Part shown: positions 1-11,018 of the stretch, piece by piece
How positions within the stretch are numbered: position 1 is the stretch's first letter
Layout of the letters: each line of letters begins with the position of its first letter
Source of the DNA: Ottelia alismoides
Taxonomy: Eukaryota; Streptophyta; Magnoliopsida; Alismatales; Hydrocharitaceae
Length of the DNA: 64,000 bases
NCBI GenBank assembly: GCA_037367405.1
Contig: JAZKJV010000680.1
Coordinates: 62,001-126,000, forward strand
Reading direction: 5' to 3'
Translations under genes and position numbers: made by a program
Notes under the pieces: generated by a model
Told to the model about the DNA's origin: nothing
Seen by the model: only the letters and a program-made list of their open reading frames with translations
The model's database searches: none

Positions 1-607
1 TCGATCGAATGGTGGACATCGAAGGCAGGAGGTGACGCTGAGATGGGAGCGTCCAGAGAAGATCGAACGGCTGGAGAGAGGACACGTGGCAAGCTGAGGT
101 GAAGGCACTAAAGGACAGTGGAGATGGAATTTGAAGGTTGATCGGATGGCTGAGGTTTGAAGAGGGAATGGATGGCAGTGATCTGGAGGAGAATGGGATG
201 ATCTAATGGCAGAAAGAGGAGGGCGTGTGGCATGCGAAGAGACGGGCCACGTGGCATAACCAGAAGGCGCCACGTGGCCCAATCAGATTATTCAGGAGAA
301 AATCAAGTAAAAGAGGAGAGAGATGGCCGAATTTGGAAAAACTCAAAACATGAAAGTAGTAGATCTCGATGAGATCTACAAGTTTCATGTTGACTAAAAA
401 TGGAAAACGGTCAAACAAAGGGAGAAATATTTTTTTGAGAGTTTTTAAAGGCTTAAAAACACTACAATTTCTAATTTGTTATTTTTGTATTTTTTATTTA
501 TTCCAAGGGTTAGGAAAATACAATGATTAATCTGGTTTTTATTGACACTGAGTCTAAGCTAGGGGGTTAATAACCGCAAATTAATGACATGAAACTGGGT
601 TTCATCA
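1..607 (-). mobile_element. Element B, 3' LTR (cut by window edge)
   Basis: Nearly the same sequence recurs at about 17437-18044, which pairs the two as LTRs of one element. In minus orientation the LTR begins TGATGAAACCC at 607, directly downstream of a polypurine tract (608-621 on the complementary strand). About 0.5 kb of it lies left of the window. It holds a 44-bp imperfect palindrome at 348-391 and two CCACGTGG motifs near 248 and 271. No coding region is visible. Confidence 0.85.
348..391. repeat. LTR palindrome (B, left LTR)
   Basis: An inverted repeat with arms of about 20 bp around a 3-base loop: AACATGAAAGTAGTAGATCT and its near complement, ending in TTTCATGTT. Related palindromes lie at 17784-17828 (other B LTR), 18327-18371 (K), 22079-22122 and 31319-31363 (D), 39938-39980 (N), 43193-43238 and 49060-49105 (F). 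Its recurrence in otherwise diverged LTRs suggests a maintained structure. Confidence 0.8.
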
Positions 608-621
608 ACCCCCTATACTTA
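608..621 (-). other. Polypurine tract of element B
   Basis: Read on the minus strand the sequence is TAAGTATAGGGGGT, directly before the 3' LTR start. It is the expected primer for plus-strand DNA synthesis. The same core, AAGTATAGGGG, is used by A, C, D and F. Confidence 0.8.
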
Positions 622-1099
622 AACTATGCTCGTCCCCGAGCATCTAAACAAATGAATGAGTTGGATCAATCCCCTTGTGCATGTGCATACAGGATCCGAT
701 CCGTTCAAGAACTCTCAATTTTAGAGATCCTAAATCTCAGAGCTCAACCCCTCCTTAATCAAGAGGCATCCAATTCCTCTAATTTTCCAGATTCTCTCTT
801 GTATACATATAAACTAAGGATATGAACTTAAGTGTTGACTGCGTTTATGAGAGTAGAGTCGCAACGTCACCCAAGGTCCCGGTCCAAGAAATTCTCCTAA
901 GGACCCAATCCTCAATACTAGGGAATAAATCAAATGTTGCTTCCAATCCACCGTCTCTTTAGTTGTCAGACTTAGAAGTGTTTGGTGGCAGGCCAGTTGA
1001 TGGAGGGTTTCAGATTGTGTCATTTCTTCTCTCCCTCTCATTGGAACAAGGATCCTCTCGAGTGACTTACTTACTCAACGTAATTTTTTTGGTGTTGAT
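608..1099 (-). mobile_element. Element B internal region, 3' part
   Basis: Non-coding. It matches 60667-61153 of element C on the same strand, including the stretch that ends TTGGTGTTGAT, where A has inserted. Short reading frames here are chance. Confidence 0.75.
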
Positions 1100-4000
1100 T
1101 GATGAATCCACATTTCATCATCTTTATTCTATCATTTTGGCACTAAAAACCCTAGCAAATGCCGATAAATAGCCCTAAATGTAGCATCTTAGCATTCATG
1201 CATGTGCATCTCGTTAATGTGTAAAATACTGTAATTAAAGCAAAAATTATAGAATAAATAAAAGAAAAGAAAAAGAATAAAATATTGTAAATATTTTATG
1301 ACCCAAAACCCCGATACCTAAGCATCTTGATGAATAGGTCGACCAGGAATAAAGTAGGGGGAGATAAGGGCCAAAAATACCGATAAAATTCCTTTTATTT
1401 TATTCATTCTTTATTCATTTTGGGACCTATTTTTGGTTCCACTTTTTATACATCAAATAAAGAAACTTTGTACATAAAAGTTTTAGATAATTAAATATAG
1501 AAAAATACAAAATTGATTTCACAGAAAAATAATACACAGATAAAAAGTTATGGTCTGAATAAAATTCCAGAATCCCAACTTCCCAGACCCGTATCTCACA
1601 AATGAAAACTTCAAATGCATCAAACTCACCTTTAATTATATATAGAATAAAATAAGCTATTTAATGGCGGTGGTTTCGCATTTGGCGGAGCTACGGTTTG
1701 AAAGTTGAGTTTTGGACCCACATTGTACAACTGTACAGATTAAAATATTCAATTTATTATTTATTCATTATTTTTGTATTTTTATATTTTTATAAATTTG
1801 TAAATATTATTTATAACTTATATGTACATTAAAATAAAAATAAAAACCTAAATAAAAACAAAAAGAAATAACTTGTACATAAAATACATAGGTATATTAC
1901 CTATACCCTTACCTATACAATACCTATTTATATTTTATTAAATATACAAAACACATTAGAAAAATGAAATAAAAATATATTTACATATATAAAAGTATTT
2001 TATAATTTTTTAAATTAAGAAATAAAAATAATAAAAATAAAATACACAGAATAAAAATAAAATACTAAAATATATAGATAATATACCTATATAGGGTTAA
2101 AAAGTAACTTGTAAAAATAAATCTCATAAAAATAATTAAAAATCGGAATAAAATACTATATAGAATAATAAACATTTTTTATTGAATAACCTAAAATTAA
2201 TTAAATCATTTAATATTTTTAATTTAATTTACAAAACTTTTATCTGATTTTTGTCTTTTTGCGGATGACGTGGCCCAATCAGGCCACGCCATCCGTTGAT
2301 CGGGGGTCAACTCCTTGACCCCAGGTCTGTGACCGCGGGATATGCCGAGGCACCCATTTTCTCGATTTTATCGAGGTCGCCCCTTTCACTGAATCCGATC
2401 GATGTCTTCTGCAAAGTTCTTCCCCTCTGATCCATCTTACTCGCCCACTGTTTTTTTTCGGGGAGAGCATCAATGCTCCTCCCGTTGTCTTTCGATTTTG
2501 GAGCCCTGGAGACCATCATTCAAAAACGCCCTCCAGCCCTCTCTTCTTCCTTGAACTGCCTTCGGCCAGCACCAGGGACCTCCGAGGAGTTCTGGCGAAT
2601 CCTCGGTGACAGAGGGAGATTCCCGGCCATGTTGAGATGCAACCCAGGCGCCCCTGGGCGCGTTCCAAAGCCACCTCCGGCCACTTGGCTGTCGAGGTCC
2701 AACCTTAGGCTTCTCAGCCCTCGAGGTCGTTTTTCTCTTATTTCTTTTGTCGTTTAAGTAGCCGGTAGTCGTAGGTTTCGTTTCATGCATTCACTGGTTT
2801 GTTCCATCGATCAATCACCCGAGTTTTCGCCATCAAACACTTCGTCGGAGCTCTTGGGCTCCGGTGACTACCTTCATCATTTTGCTCCGCCACGCCTTCG
2901 CCAATAAAAGCCAAGTCTTGCTGCACATCTCTGTCGTGTTTATCTTTCCTTTGCAGGGCTTGAAGGAGGCATCTGAGCATCATCGATCATCAAGAACGCC
3001 CCCCGAGGTCGCAGGAGCTTCCTCGTGCGCCGGAGGTCTTTCGACAGCCCTCAGTCCTATCCACGCCACCTGGGAGATTTGTCGTGGCTGCAGGAGCATC
3101 GAGAGAGCATCGGGGGAGATCCAGGTGCACGGGAGCTCGAGCCCCGGCGAATCCAAACTCGCCCAGGTCGAGTTCCTCGTGTGTTCTTCCAAAGCTGTCC
3201 ATCGCCGTCGGATCTGCCCCCTATCATCCATCAGAGCAGCAGCCGTTCGATCTGCCCCCTTGTCAACAGTTGGATCACTCTGGGGCATCTAATCTAAGCC
3301 GTCGAAGTGAAGGGGTATCGCGCCCCCCTGCGCGGACACGTGGCATAAGTGAGATCCTCTCGGTCGTGCGATCCGCCCCTTGATTGGGTATTTTGCGTAC
3401 TTAACCCAGTCAATTTTTGTATTAAATAATTACTACAGAAACTTTCCTTTGCAGCTCTAATATTTTTGTAAACTTTATAAATAGGTCCCTAGGCTTTTGA
3501 TTATTACAAACTACTCCCCGCCAGGCGCGTGCTTTGCACGTGCTGCTTGGCGTTTTTGCAGAAAAGCCCTGGGCATGGTGTTTATTTCTGTTTAGTACTA
3601 AAACATCCAGTCGCCGTTAAAAAGTTCTGGCCACTTTACATTTGAGCCCCGAAGCTTTTAGGATTTTGCATCTGTACCCTTCCCAGGCGTGCGTGCGACG
3701 CACGTGGGTCTGAGAATTTTACAGAAAAGCTCCTGCTAGTTTTGTAATTTATTTTTGGCCCCGAAGATATTTTATCCAGCATAAACTTTGTGTGAAAATT
3801 GCTAGCGAGCCCTTGGAACTTTGTCTTTTTGCTAAAAGGTCCCTGCCAGCCTTGATATTTTTGCATGATAGATCTATTTATTCAAGGTCTCATTTTTATT
3901 TCAAAAATTCTCAAAATTCGAACTTAAGCTACTGTTTGCTTGTACTTTAACACCACAATTTTAGTTTTTGATTTTATTGCATTTTTATATTTATTAAAAA

Positions 4001-4920
4001 TAAAAACTCTCCATTTCAGCACTGTCTAGCTTAGAAAATGCCAAAACAATAGTAAAATACCTCTAAAAATTCCAAAAAAATTCTCTAGTGTGTATTTTAA
4101 CCTCTTTTAGTGTCAGTCCAAAATTCACTAAAAATTGCAAAAGAAAAACCTTAAAAATTCGAAAATACATAAAAACTTCAAAAAAATCTAAAAAATTGTA
4201 GAAAACTCCAAAAATAGCAAACTCAAGTTCTGTAGTTTACTGTTTTGACTATCTTTATTTGAAAAATAGTGTAGAAAAATTTTGTAGCTGTTTGTTGTTT
4301 TTAATCCCCATTTTACTCACAACTAGTACATTTTTCACTGTTTTGGTTTATTTCAGTGTTTAAAAATACCAAAAATACTTTGAAAAATAGCCAAAAATCA
4401 CAGAAACTGTAAAACAATTATAAAAATATCAAAAAGATTTTATTTCTGAATTTTTGGCTATTTTAGCTTCTTTTTATAAATATTTTATCAACCCTTTCAT
4501 TACATTGTGTTTATATTCCAATATTGAAAAAAACAATATATATTATAAAAATTATAAAAATCAGAAAATTAAAAATCAAAATACAAAATTAAAAATTAAA
4601 TAAAAAATTAAAAAAATTAAAAACCCACAGAAATTTCTTTGCTTTGCATAGTGTAGATATCACTCACATTCACTCACACACATCTATTTGATTTACCCTG
4701 TTTGCTCCCTGTGTTCGAACTCTCTGCATACTTGCTTGCTATACATTTTGTGCAGAGTTAAAAATAAATTTTAACTCCACATTTATTTCTATTTCCTTGA
4801 TCTATAGTGTGGGTTAATTGTTGATTAAATACAATTTATTGTGGGTCACCGCAGCGACTTCGGTTGTCTCCGCCTTGTGTGAGACATACTCTTTAGACCC
4901 CCGATAATTTGCGTAAATCA
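1100..4920 (+). repeat. 5' LTR of element A
   Basis: It begins TGATGAATCC and ends AAATCA, with two A residues before the primer site. Positions 1100-~4334 align with 11019-14254. Length is 3821 bp. It contains AT-rich low-complexity stretches (about 1740-2250 and 3960-4620), a GC-richer block (about 2265-3380) with chance ORFs, and a region of degenerate repeats with CACGTG motifs (about 3480-3850). Confidence 0.9.
3480..3850 (+). repeat. Degenerate tandem units with G-box palindromes in LTR A
   Basis: Three loosely similar units follow one pattern: a phrase like AGGTCCCT or GAGCCCC, then CTTTT, then a GC-rich palindrome, then ACAGAAAAGC or CTAAAAGG. Palindromes include TGCACGTGC near 3535 and CGTGCGT-GCG-ACGCACG at 3688-3704. 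The second LTR copy (13400-13770) has the same arrangement. Function is unknown; the CACGTG cores could be bZIP/bHLH sites. Confidence 0.45.
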
Positions 4921-4922
4921 AA

Positions 4923-4940
4923 TGGCGCCGTTGCCGGGGA
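4923..4940 (+). other. Primer-binding site of A (tRNA-Asp)
   Basis: TGGCGCCGTTGCCGGGGA matches the complement of the 3' end of plant tRNA-Asp, the primer used by Athila/Tat-type elements. It lies two bases after the LTR end, the same spacing as in B, D and G. Confidence 0.9.
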
Positions 4941-6301
4941 GCAACAACGCGTAGTTCGGGTCTTGTTTGTGATTGTGATTTATTGTCTATTTCGCGGCTT
5001 TCATTTTTGCTATTTTATTTTCTTTATTTTTGATATATCTATTGAGCTGTCTAACCTTCTCTTTTTTTGACTTTGTGCGAGGTACCGTGGATCGAGGGAG
5101 GCGCTTCACTCGAGGCGCCGACGCTCCCACGTGAAGCCGGCTCTAGCCCACCTAGCACCAAGGAGACGAGAAGAGAAGTTTTGAAGATCGAGCTCGACTT
5201 TATTTGCATTTTCTTTTATTGCATTTATTTGTGTAATTTGTGTGAGAGAGAGACCTATTTATTGTAATAATACAGGTACCCCCTAGCATTTGACTTTCGA
5301 GCCTAACTTCCAGGTGTTTGTACACCTGGGGGCTAGCCGCGGCTTTTCTCGCATTTTTCTTCGCATCCTTTTTGTTTTGTTTTGTTTTTCGATTTTATTT
5401 ATTTTGCGTGATTGAGCCCCTAGTTTTAGGATTGCTTGCGTAGCATTAGGTCCAAACACCTTAATCAACATTGCATGTACCTATAGTACGTACTGGACTT
5501 AGTCAAATTTTAAATAGTTATCATCACCTTCAAGCCGTCGCGCCGCGAGCTCTCCCCGCAAAGTGCTTTCTCCTAAACTCAAGTGTGTTGAGCAGAGGAG
5601 GGGAGAGCCTAGATCGGACTCTAGGGTTGAGGATTGGTGGTCAGCTTGTGGTTCTTCCCGCTAATAGCAATTTCTGAACTTAGGGCGATTTTATCGGCTT
5701 GCATTTGCATATAGATAGGTTTCAATTCTGTTGAGCATCCTTGCATGTAGAGTGCTGGAGGCAAGGTGAGCATTTACGCTTTAGCATTCATCATCGTTTT
5801 TGCCGCTTGCATTGTTTTTCCGACTCTCCCTCTGATTTTGATCACCTAGGTGCTAAGTGAAATTGACTCCTCGTTAGGCGCGTGCATTTTTCATTAAAAA
5901 TCCAAAAAAAAGTGATAATCAATAAAATTGGGACTGTTAATATTACTTGGCCCTAAAATCCACCAAAAAGAAAATCTTGTATTGGGGCGAGTAATTCCCT
6001 CATTGTCTTCATTTTTACTTGTTCGCGCACACACTAAGGATAGTGCCCAAATCCCATTCAACCCCCTAAGTGTTTGCGCAATCTTTGACTTCTCACCTAA
6101 CTCTAAAAGAGACAAGATAAAAAGACCGACTTTTCGGTCTCTACCGAGTTGAGTAGGTGAATTGAGGGCTTGTATTCTTTTCATTTTTGTCTGTGATTGT
6201 TTTGTGTGCGTCCTAGATCATCTCTGCGCATTTGCGCCTTCTTCTTCACTCTCTTGACTTGACCATCGTGCTCCCCCGAATCATTTCCTTTTGATTTCGA
6301 G
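4941..6301 (+). other. Non-coding leader of element A
   Basis: About 1.36 kb between the primer site and the first plausible start codon. It contains a GC-rich segment near 5085-5170, then AT-rich DNA. Short open frames here have no recognisable domains. This is the expected place for packaging and dimerisation signals, but none can be identified by eye. Confidence 0.6.
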
Positions 6302-6679
6302 ATGGACCCCTGGAGCGCTTTTTATCCGAACTTTGCGGATCCCTCGTTCACTCCAGTCGGTCCACCTCCCTTTTATCAGGAGGATCCTCCTCCTACCTTT
6401 TCTGATTTTTGTACATACCCGCCTCAGCCACAGTATCACGACTCGGATTTCTACCCACATCCACCACCACCTGTGTATTATCCATCTCCACCGTCACATC
6501 CACCCGAGTTTGACCTGATGGAGTCACCTCCCTCGATCTCTATGAGTGATATCTTGAATCAGATGACAAAGTGCATTGATTTGATGAATGATGATATTGC
6601 TTTCTTGAGGAAGAATCGGATTAATGCTCCTTTCGTCGGGAATACGGCTTCACTTATAGGTGATCATGGGAGCTTGTAA
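6302..6679 (+). CDS. Proline/tyrosine-rich leader protein of element A (gag-position ORF)
   Basis: A 125-residue frame beginning with ATG. Residues 1-75 are rich in Pro, Tyr, Phe and Asp (for example PPPFYQEDPPP and PPPPVYYPSPP). Residues 78-110 look helical (SMSDILNQMTKCIDLMND). It occupies the gag position, but no CCHC zinc knuckle or capsid-like domain is visible and it is far shorter than a normal gag. D has a similarly placed ORF with a Ser/Pro/Tyr-rich start and a helical end (26303-27086), which supports real coding in the ancestor. The protease frame is open from 6664 and overlaps its last 16 bases in another frame. Function is unknown; it may be a degenerate gag N-terminus or a new small protein. 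Confidence 0.55.
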   Translation: MDPWSAFYPNFADPSFTPVGPPPFYQEDPPPTFSDFCTYPPQPQYHDSDFYPHPPPPVYYPSPPSHPPEFDLMESPPSISMSDILNQMTKCIDLMNDDIAFLRKNRINAPFVGNTASLIGDHGSL

Positions 6680-8370
6680 TTGCCAAAAATACAAAAAATG
6701 AGAAAAGTGTAAAAATACAAAAAGATTTCGGGAGACACTTGGTTGATCAATATTTTGAGGAGAGAGTCCACTTGCCAGAACCCTTGACCACACATGCATT
6801 CACATCTAGTCCCACCTTTGACCCCGAGGATGCCGTTGTACCGACTGCTCTTGGCATGCCTCGTGTATATGCTGATTCCGACTTCCTCCCTTGTATGGAG
6901 GAAGTCCAAAAATTCAAAAAAATGTTATCTGAACCCGAAGTGGTGGCTACTATTCATGATATTATCCGTGCCCCACTTCAGAAGGCCATGACCCAATTAT
7001 CTGCTCCTCTTCCCCAGAAGAGAAAGCGGAGGAGCAGATCTGAGCGTCACATTCTGACCATGGCCACTGCCCTCGCCATCACACACCGTCCCATTCCCAA
7101 GAAGAAGAACACAGCTACCCCTTTCATCACTTGCACCATCTCTGACTACACTTGTGATCACACTCTCCTGGACGACAGTGCATCTATTAGCATACTACCC
7201 TTCTCACTGGTACAGTCTCTTCACTTAGGGCCTCTAAAGAAAACCAGGATGATCGTTCAGTTTGCTGATGGATCAATCAAGAGGCCGAAGGGTATCCTTG
7301 AAAACGCCGTCATTTCGATTCAGGGCACGAGCCACCATGTTGATTTTATCGTGTTGCCCATGGAGACCTCCACCGGGGAGCTATCTCCAATAATCCTGGG
7401 ACGACCTTTCCTCGCCTCGGTGAGGATCGTTATTGATTACGGATCAGGAGAGATTCACTTCCGTCCTGTTGACGAGAGCGAAGTGGCGATCACCGCACCC
7501 ATAGTTGATCAGAGACATGCACCTGATGTTCCTTCACCGATCATAGCTGACTCCGAGGCCTGTGATCGATCTGATGATACTAGAGATGCTTCCTTAGCGA
7601 CCATTGATGAGACCCGACGGATCCCCCAAAAGGGGAGGAAGTCGGAAAGCATAGACCTCGCAGTTCCTCCTCCGGGTGTGTGGCGATGTGTTGATGAAAT
7701 CCAAAGTATTTACGTGATTGATCCAATTGAGCGAGGGGCAGATACCAAGACTATTGAGGACGTTTATGAAGTTGCCCATTATTTTGAGAGACCTCATAAG
7801 GAAACAAATAACCTAGGTAAGACTAGACGGGACAGACCTGGTTTGACTACTTCCACTGATATGTCCGTGCCTGATCCTTCACAAGTAAAGATGATTGAGG
7901 TCGGTTATGATGCTGCCATTTAATTTGATAGATTCAGGCCTCTTGTTGAAGACAAGGATTCAGGTGAGAGTCTTGAGGACGAACAGAGTTCGTATACTTC
8001 CACTGATGATTTCGTGCCTTTTGACTTTGACCTGGACGAGCCCTCGCAGGACGACTTCGATTACACTTCTTCCGAGGATGATGAGTTTGTCCCATTCCAC
8101 TTTGACATCTGCGAGACTTCCAAGGCCGGACCTAGCGGTACTTCTTCCACTCACCAGTCTGTGCCTCCACACCATAGGACCACCAAGGGAGAACCTAGCC
8201 ATACTGCTTCCATTGATCAGTTCGTCCCTTTCCGATTCGATTCCACTGAGGGCCTCCACCGTGTCGACCCTGATCGGCTTCCGTCCACTATGGACCCCGA
8301 TGTCAACATACACCACACCAGATCTATCCCTCAGCGGTCTCGCAAGAAGGTTAGCTTTCGGCCTTCTTGA
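6664..8370 (+). pseudogene. Retropepsin-like ORF with acidic C-terminal tail (element A)
   Basis: One frame runs to 8370, broken only by a TAA at 7921-7923. There is no early ATG; the frame is open from 6664 and a TTG lies at 6739. Counting from 6739: a basic stretch near residues 94-102 (KRKRRSRS); the aspartic-protease active-site region at 143-150 reads LLDDSASI, where retropepsins normally have D-[ST]-G or Athila-type D-L-G; the second protease landmark IILGRPFL is at about 218-225. After the domain comes a long acidic, low-complexity tail with three copies of FVPFxFD (8011, 8086, 8221), ending RSRKKVSFRPS. D ends almost identically (RSRKKVRHKPS). No reverse transcriptase follows. The domain is retropepsin-like by family; catalysis is doubtful because the active-site Gly is absent. 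The tail resembles nothing I can name. Confidence 0.75.
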
Positions 8371-8461
8371 TCATATGTACATCCACCTCTGTTGTACATT
8401 CTTCTGTGTTCATCTCTGTCTCTCCCGTATTGCTCACCCACCCATTCTCGTGTTTGCCTTG

Positions 8462-9059
8462 CTTAGGACGTACTTTGTTCTAAGTATAGGAGGGGTGGAC
8501 GAGTCGAGTGTTCTTTCATCGTTTTGTGCCCTCACTCCTGTCGTTGCCTATACTTAGGGCTTCCTTTACCCTAAGTATAGGGGGAGTGATGTGTATATCC
8601 TCTGATCTATCCTTCTATCTTCAGATCTCTTTCTTCTTTTCTTCTTTTCTTCTTTTCCTTTTCTATCTTCTTTTTGTATCAAAAAGGTGCCTCCCTTGTA
8701 GACAGTTTTCCATACTTAGGACCACTTTGTCCTAAGTATAGGGGGGTGTGCACCCCTGAGTATTTCTATTCTTTGATCCTCTCCATTGTCTCCTCTTCTT
8801 GTCTATACTTAGGGATATCTTACCCTAAGTATAGGGGGAGTCAATCTGAGTACGATCTGTTCATTCCCACCCTTGACCCTCCCTGCGTTGTGTACAGTCT
8901 GCTATACTTAGGATTCTTTGATCCTAAGTATAGGGGGGACGGTCAACTTCTCATTGATTCAGTTATTCATTCTTTAGCCTTGTCTATACTTAGTACGAGT
9001 TATGTCTTCTCTTTTCTCTCCGATCTATGAGGACATAGCTCAAGTCAAGTATAGGGGGG
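8462..9059 (+). repeat. Array of six polypurine-tract hairpins (element A)
   Basis: Hairpins lie at 8462-8489, 8548-8585, 8711-8746, 8803-8839, 8902-8938 and 8983-9059. Most have a CTATACTTAGG-like 5' arm, a loop of 9-11 bases, and CCTAAGTATAG followed by GGGGG. The 3' arm plus flank copies the true polypurine tract at 11005-11018. Loop sequences differ while arms stay complementary. The last unit is longer, with a stem continuing into AGTACGAGTTATGTC/GACATAGCTC. Equivalent arrays occur in B, C, D and F. Confidence 0.9.
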
Positions 9060-9149
9060 TCGTATATACTGCGTATATACTTTAGCCATAACTCGTACTT
9101 TCGTATTTTCCTAATAATATGGCTAATAATTCTTTAAAAATTCATTAAA

Positions 9150-9560
9150 AATCCTTAATAAAAAGATGTGGTTATTCCTCAAATTTTTTTTGTATTTACT
9201 GATTAATAAATCAGGTGAAAATGTTTTTTGCAAAATGTTTGAAAATTAGTTTCAAATTCCTTGTGAACATCTATTGAAAACTATTTTGAAAATATTTTGT
9301 TACATGTTTTCAACCTGTGTCAAATGTATGGTTTGTCAAATTTATTTTCTTTGTGTGAAACATAATGTGTGAAAAATGATTTGCAAATGGTTTGAAAAAT
9401 GGTTGCAAAAATATTTTGAAAAATCTATCTATACTGTTTTGAAAAACCTTTGCAAAATGATTTTCAAATTTGTGTACATGTTAGTAAAATGTTTGTAAAA
9501 ATTAGTTTGGACTATAGTTTTCAAAAATTGTGTGAAAAGCTTGTGCCAAGTAAGTTTGAG
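9150..9560 (+). repeat. Degenerate short repeats rich in TTTGAAAA/TTTGCAAA
   Basis: Many imperfect copies of words such as AAAATGTTTG, TTTGCAAAATG and TTTGAAAAAT. Similar zones follow the hairpin array in B (15360-15550) and F (44930-45200), and in C a T-rich variant (61930-62170). The position is conserved but the sequence is not, which suggests slippage-prone spacer DNA. Confidence 0.6.
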
Positions 9561-11004
9561 GAATATTTACATCACACCAAAATCCACTATGTACTTATAA
9601 AATTGATCACTTACCCTGTAAATTCTTAAAATCCACTTCTTGTATATATAAAGAAGCACTCCTGTGTACATATTTTTCACCTAGTTTTTAGCCAAAACTT
9701 TTTGTTTTCAAAAATCCCAAAAACATTTGCAAAAGTAAAGTCCAAAAACATTTGAAAAATCTTTCTGAAAAATACAAAAAAATGCATGCATCGTCTTTTC
9801 AAAAATCCATAAAAAGTTCAAAATCTTTGAAAATTGCATCACAAAAATATCTTCCGCATTCTGCATATCATTGCATATCATGAGCATTTTTCGGATTGAG
9901 TTTGATAGTTGAACAAGTCTAAGTAAAATCCGGAGATTGGAGCTTGATTGGACCTTAAAATCTACATAATAACAGGAACCTTATAAGAACTGGGTTTGAG
10001 GTACTTCAGGTCTAGTTGACTTAATTCTTTGAGGATCACGAGACTTGGTTCAATGGATTCTTGACTGCCTAAGTAGAGTATTTCGGAGCACACGCACGAC
10101 TCTTGTTGATAATCATCTAACTTGGACATCTGCACCTTTCACATGGCTCAACTCAGTTGGAGTGGTAAGGGGATTGGATTTGCCGGTATGAGACGCACAC
10201 AAGTGGAAACATTTATCCTCCTCTAGGGAGGGAAGTGCACCCCAACCCGTCCAGTGATTAGGAAGTCTAAAGACAGGAGGCTGTGGGTTGCGATAAAGCT
10301 TCAAAAGAGGGATAGTCTACTGGCTCAAGAGGAAAAACTCCTTATGTAAATGCTGCTGTATATAGTATCTCAAAAAAAAAGTTCAGGCATGTACAAAAAT
10401 AAAAAGCCTGCAAGTATGTACAAATGTTGTAAAGCCAATAAGCAAGCTTGAGTTCCAAAGTCATATCATGTGAGCCTGCAGCAGGATGACTTGACTACAC
10501 TGGTCTTGCATCCCAGGATAGGAAGCTACACTGGCTACCGTCCATTCTTCTCTTCACCCCCTCCTCTTGAGCTGGTTGCCACTTGAACTTAGAAGGGAAT
10601 ACCCCGCTCCTCGAGGATGGAGTTGTTGGATTGGGGAATCATTGGGTTGTCGTACTGGAGAAGTCAGTTTCTTTGTCATTCTAGTTGGGGAGAGCCACCA
10701 TCACTTATACTGTACAAGTCAGACTCATAGTCGTAAGGGTTTGCATATGAATTGAGATATTTCTGACCTGGCTATTGAGGAGACTTGGACAGAGTTTTGG
10801 GATTCTCAAGGACTGTTGGATTTCAAATTCGGTTCTCACTAAGGTTCTGCCCGCACTAAAATTCCAAAGGTCCGACTTAAGCCCCAAACTTTGATTTTGT
10901 GAAGACAAGTTTGATAATCAAATTAAATCCAACTTCTTCTTTTTCTTTTCTTTCTTTTCTTTTTGCACTTATTGCATAAGTGTTTGCTAGGGACTCGCAA
11001 AGGT

Positions 11005-11018
11005 AAAGTATAGGGGGA
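11005..11018 (+). other. Polypurine tract of element A
   Basis: AAAGTATAGGGGGA lies immediately before the 3' LTR start TGATGAATCC at 11019. It is the plus-strand primer site. Confidence 0.9.

Larger units (their letters stand above)
8371..11004 (+). other. Non-coding 3' region of element A
   Basis: About 2.6 kb with no credible gene. It contains the hairpin array (8462-9059), a degenerate AAAATGTTTGCAAA-type repeat zone (about 9150-9560), AT-rich DNA, and a segment (about 9890-10920) similar in parts to 29490-30480 of D, for example GGGATAGTCTACTGGCTCAA versus GGGATAGTCTACTAGCTCAA. An env-like gene, found in some Athila elements, is absent. Confidence 0.7.

Noticed and set aside
2470..3383. 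Overlapping open frames on both strands in the A LTR, with near-copies at 12240-13216
   Set aside because: They are repeated only because the LTR is repeated. No domain, competing frames on both strands, and GC-rich composition explain them.
4923..4940. Possible tRNA gene
   Set aside because: Only the 18 bases complementary to the tRNA 3' end are present; there is no cloverleaf.
8462..9059. Regularly spaced palindromic repeats resembling a CRISPR array
   Set aside because: Spacing is irregular, the repeats include the retrotransposon polypurine tract, and the context is a plant retroelement.
8371..11004. Env-like gene between coding region and 3' LTR
   Set aside because: Some Athila elements carry one, but no frame with signal peptide, membrane segment or adequate length is found in A, D or C.
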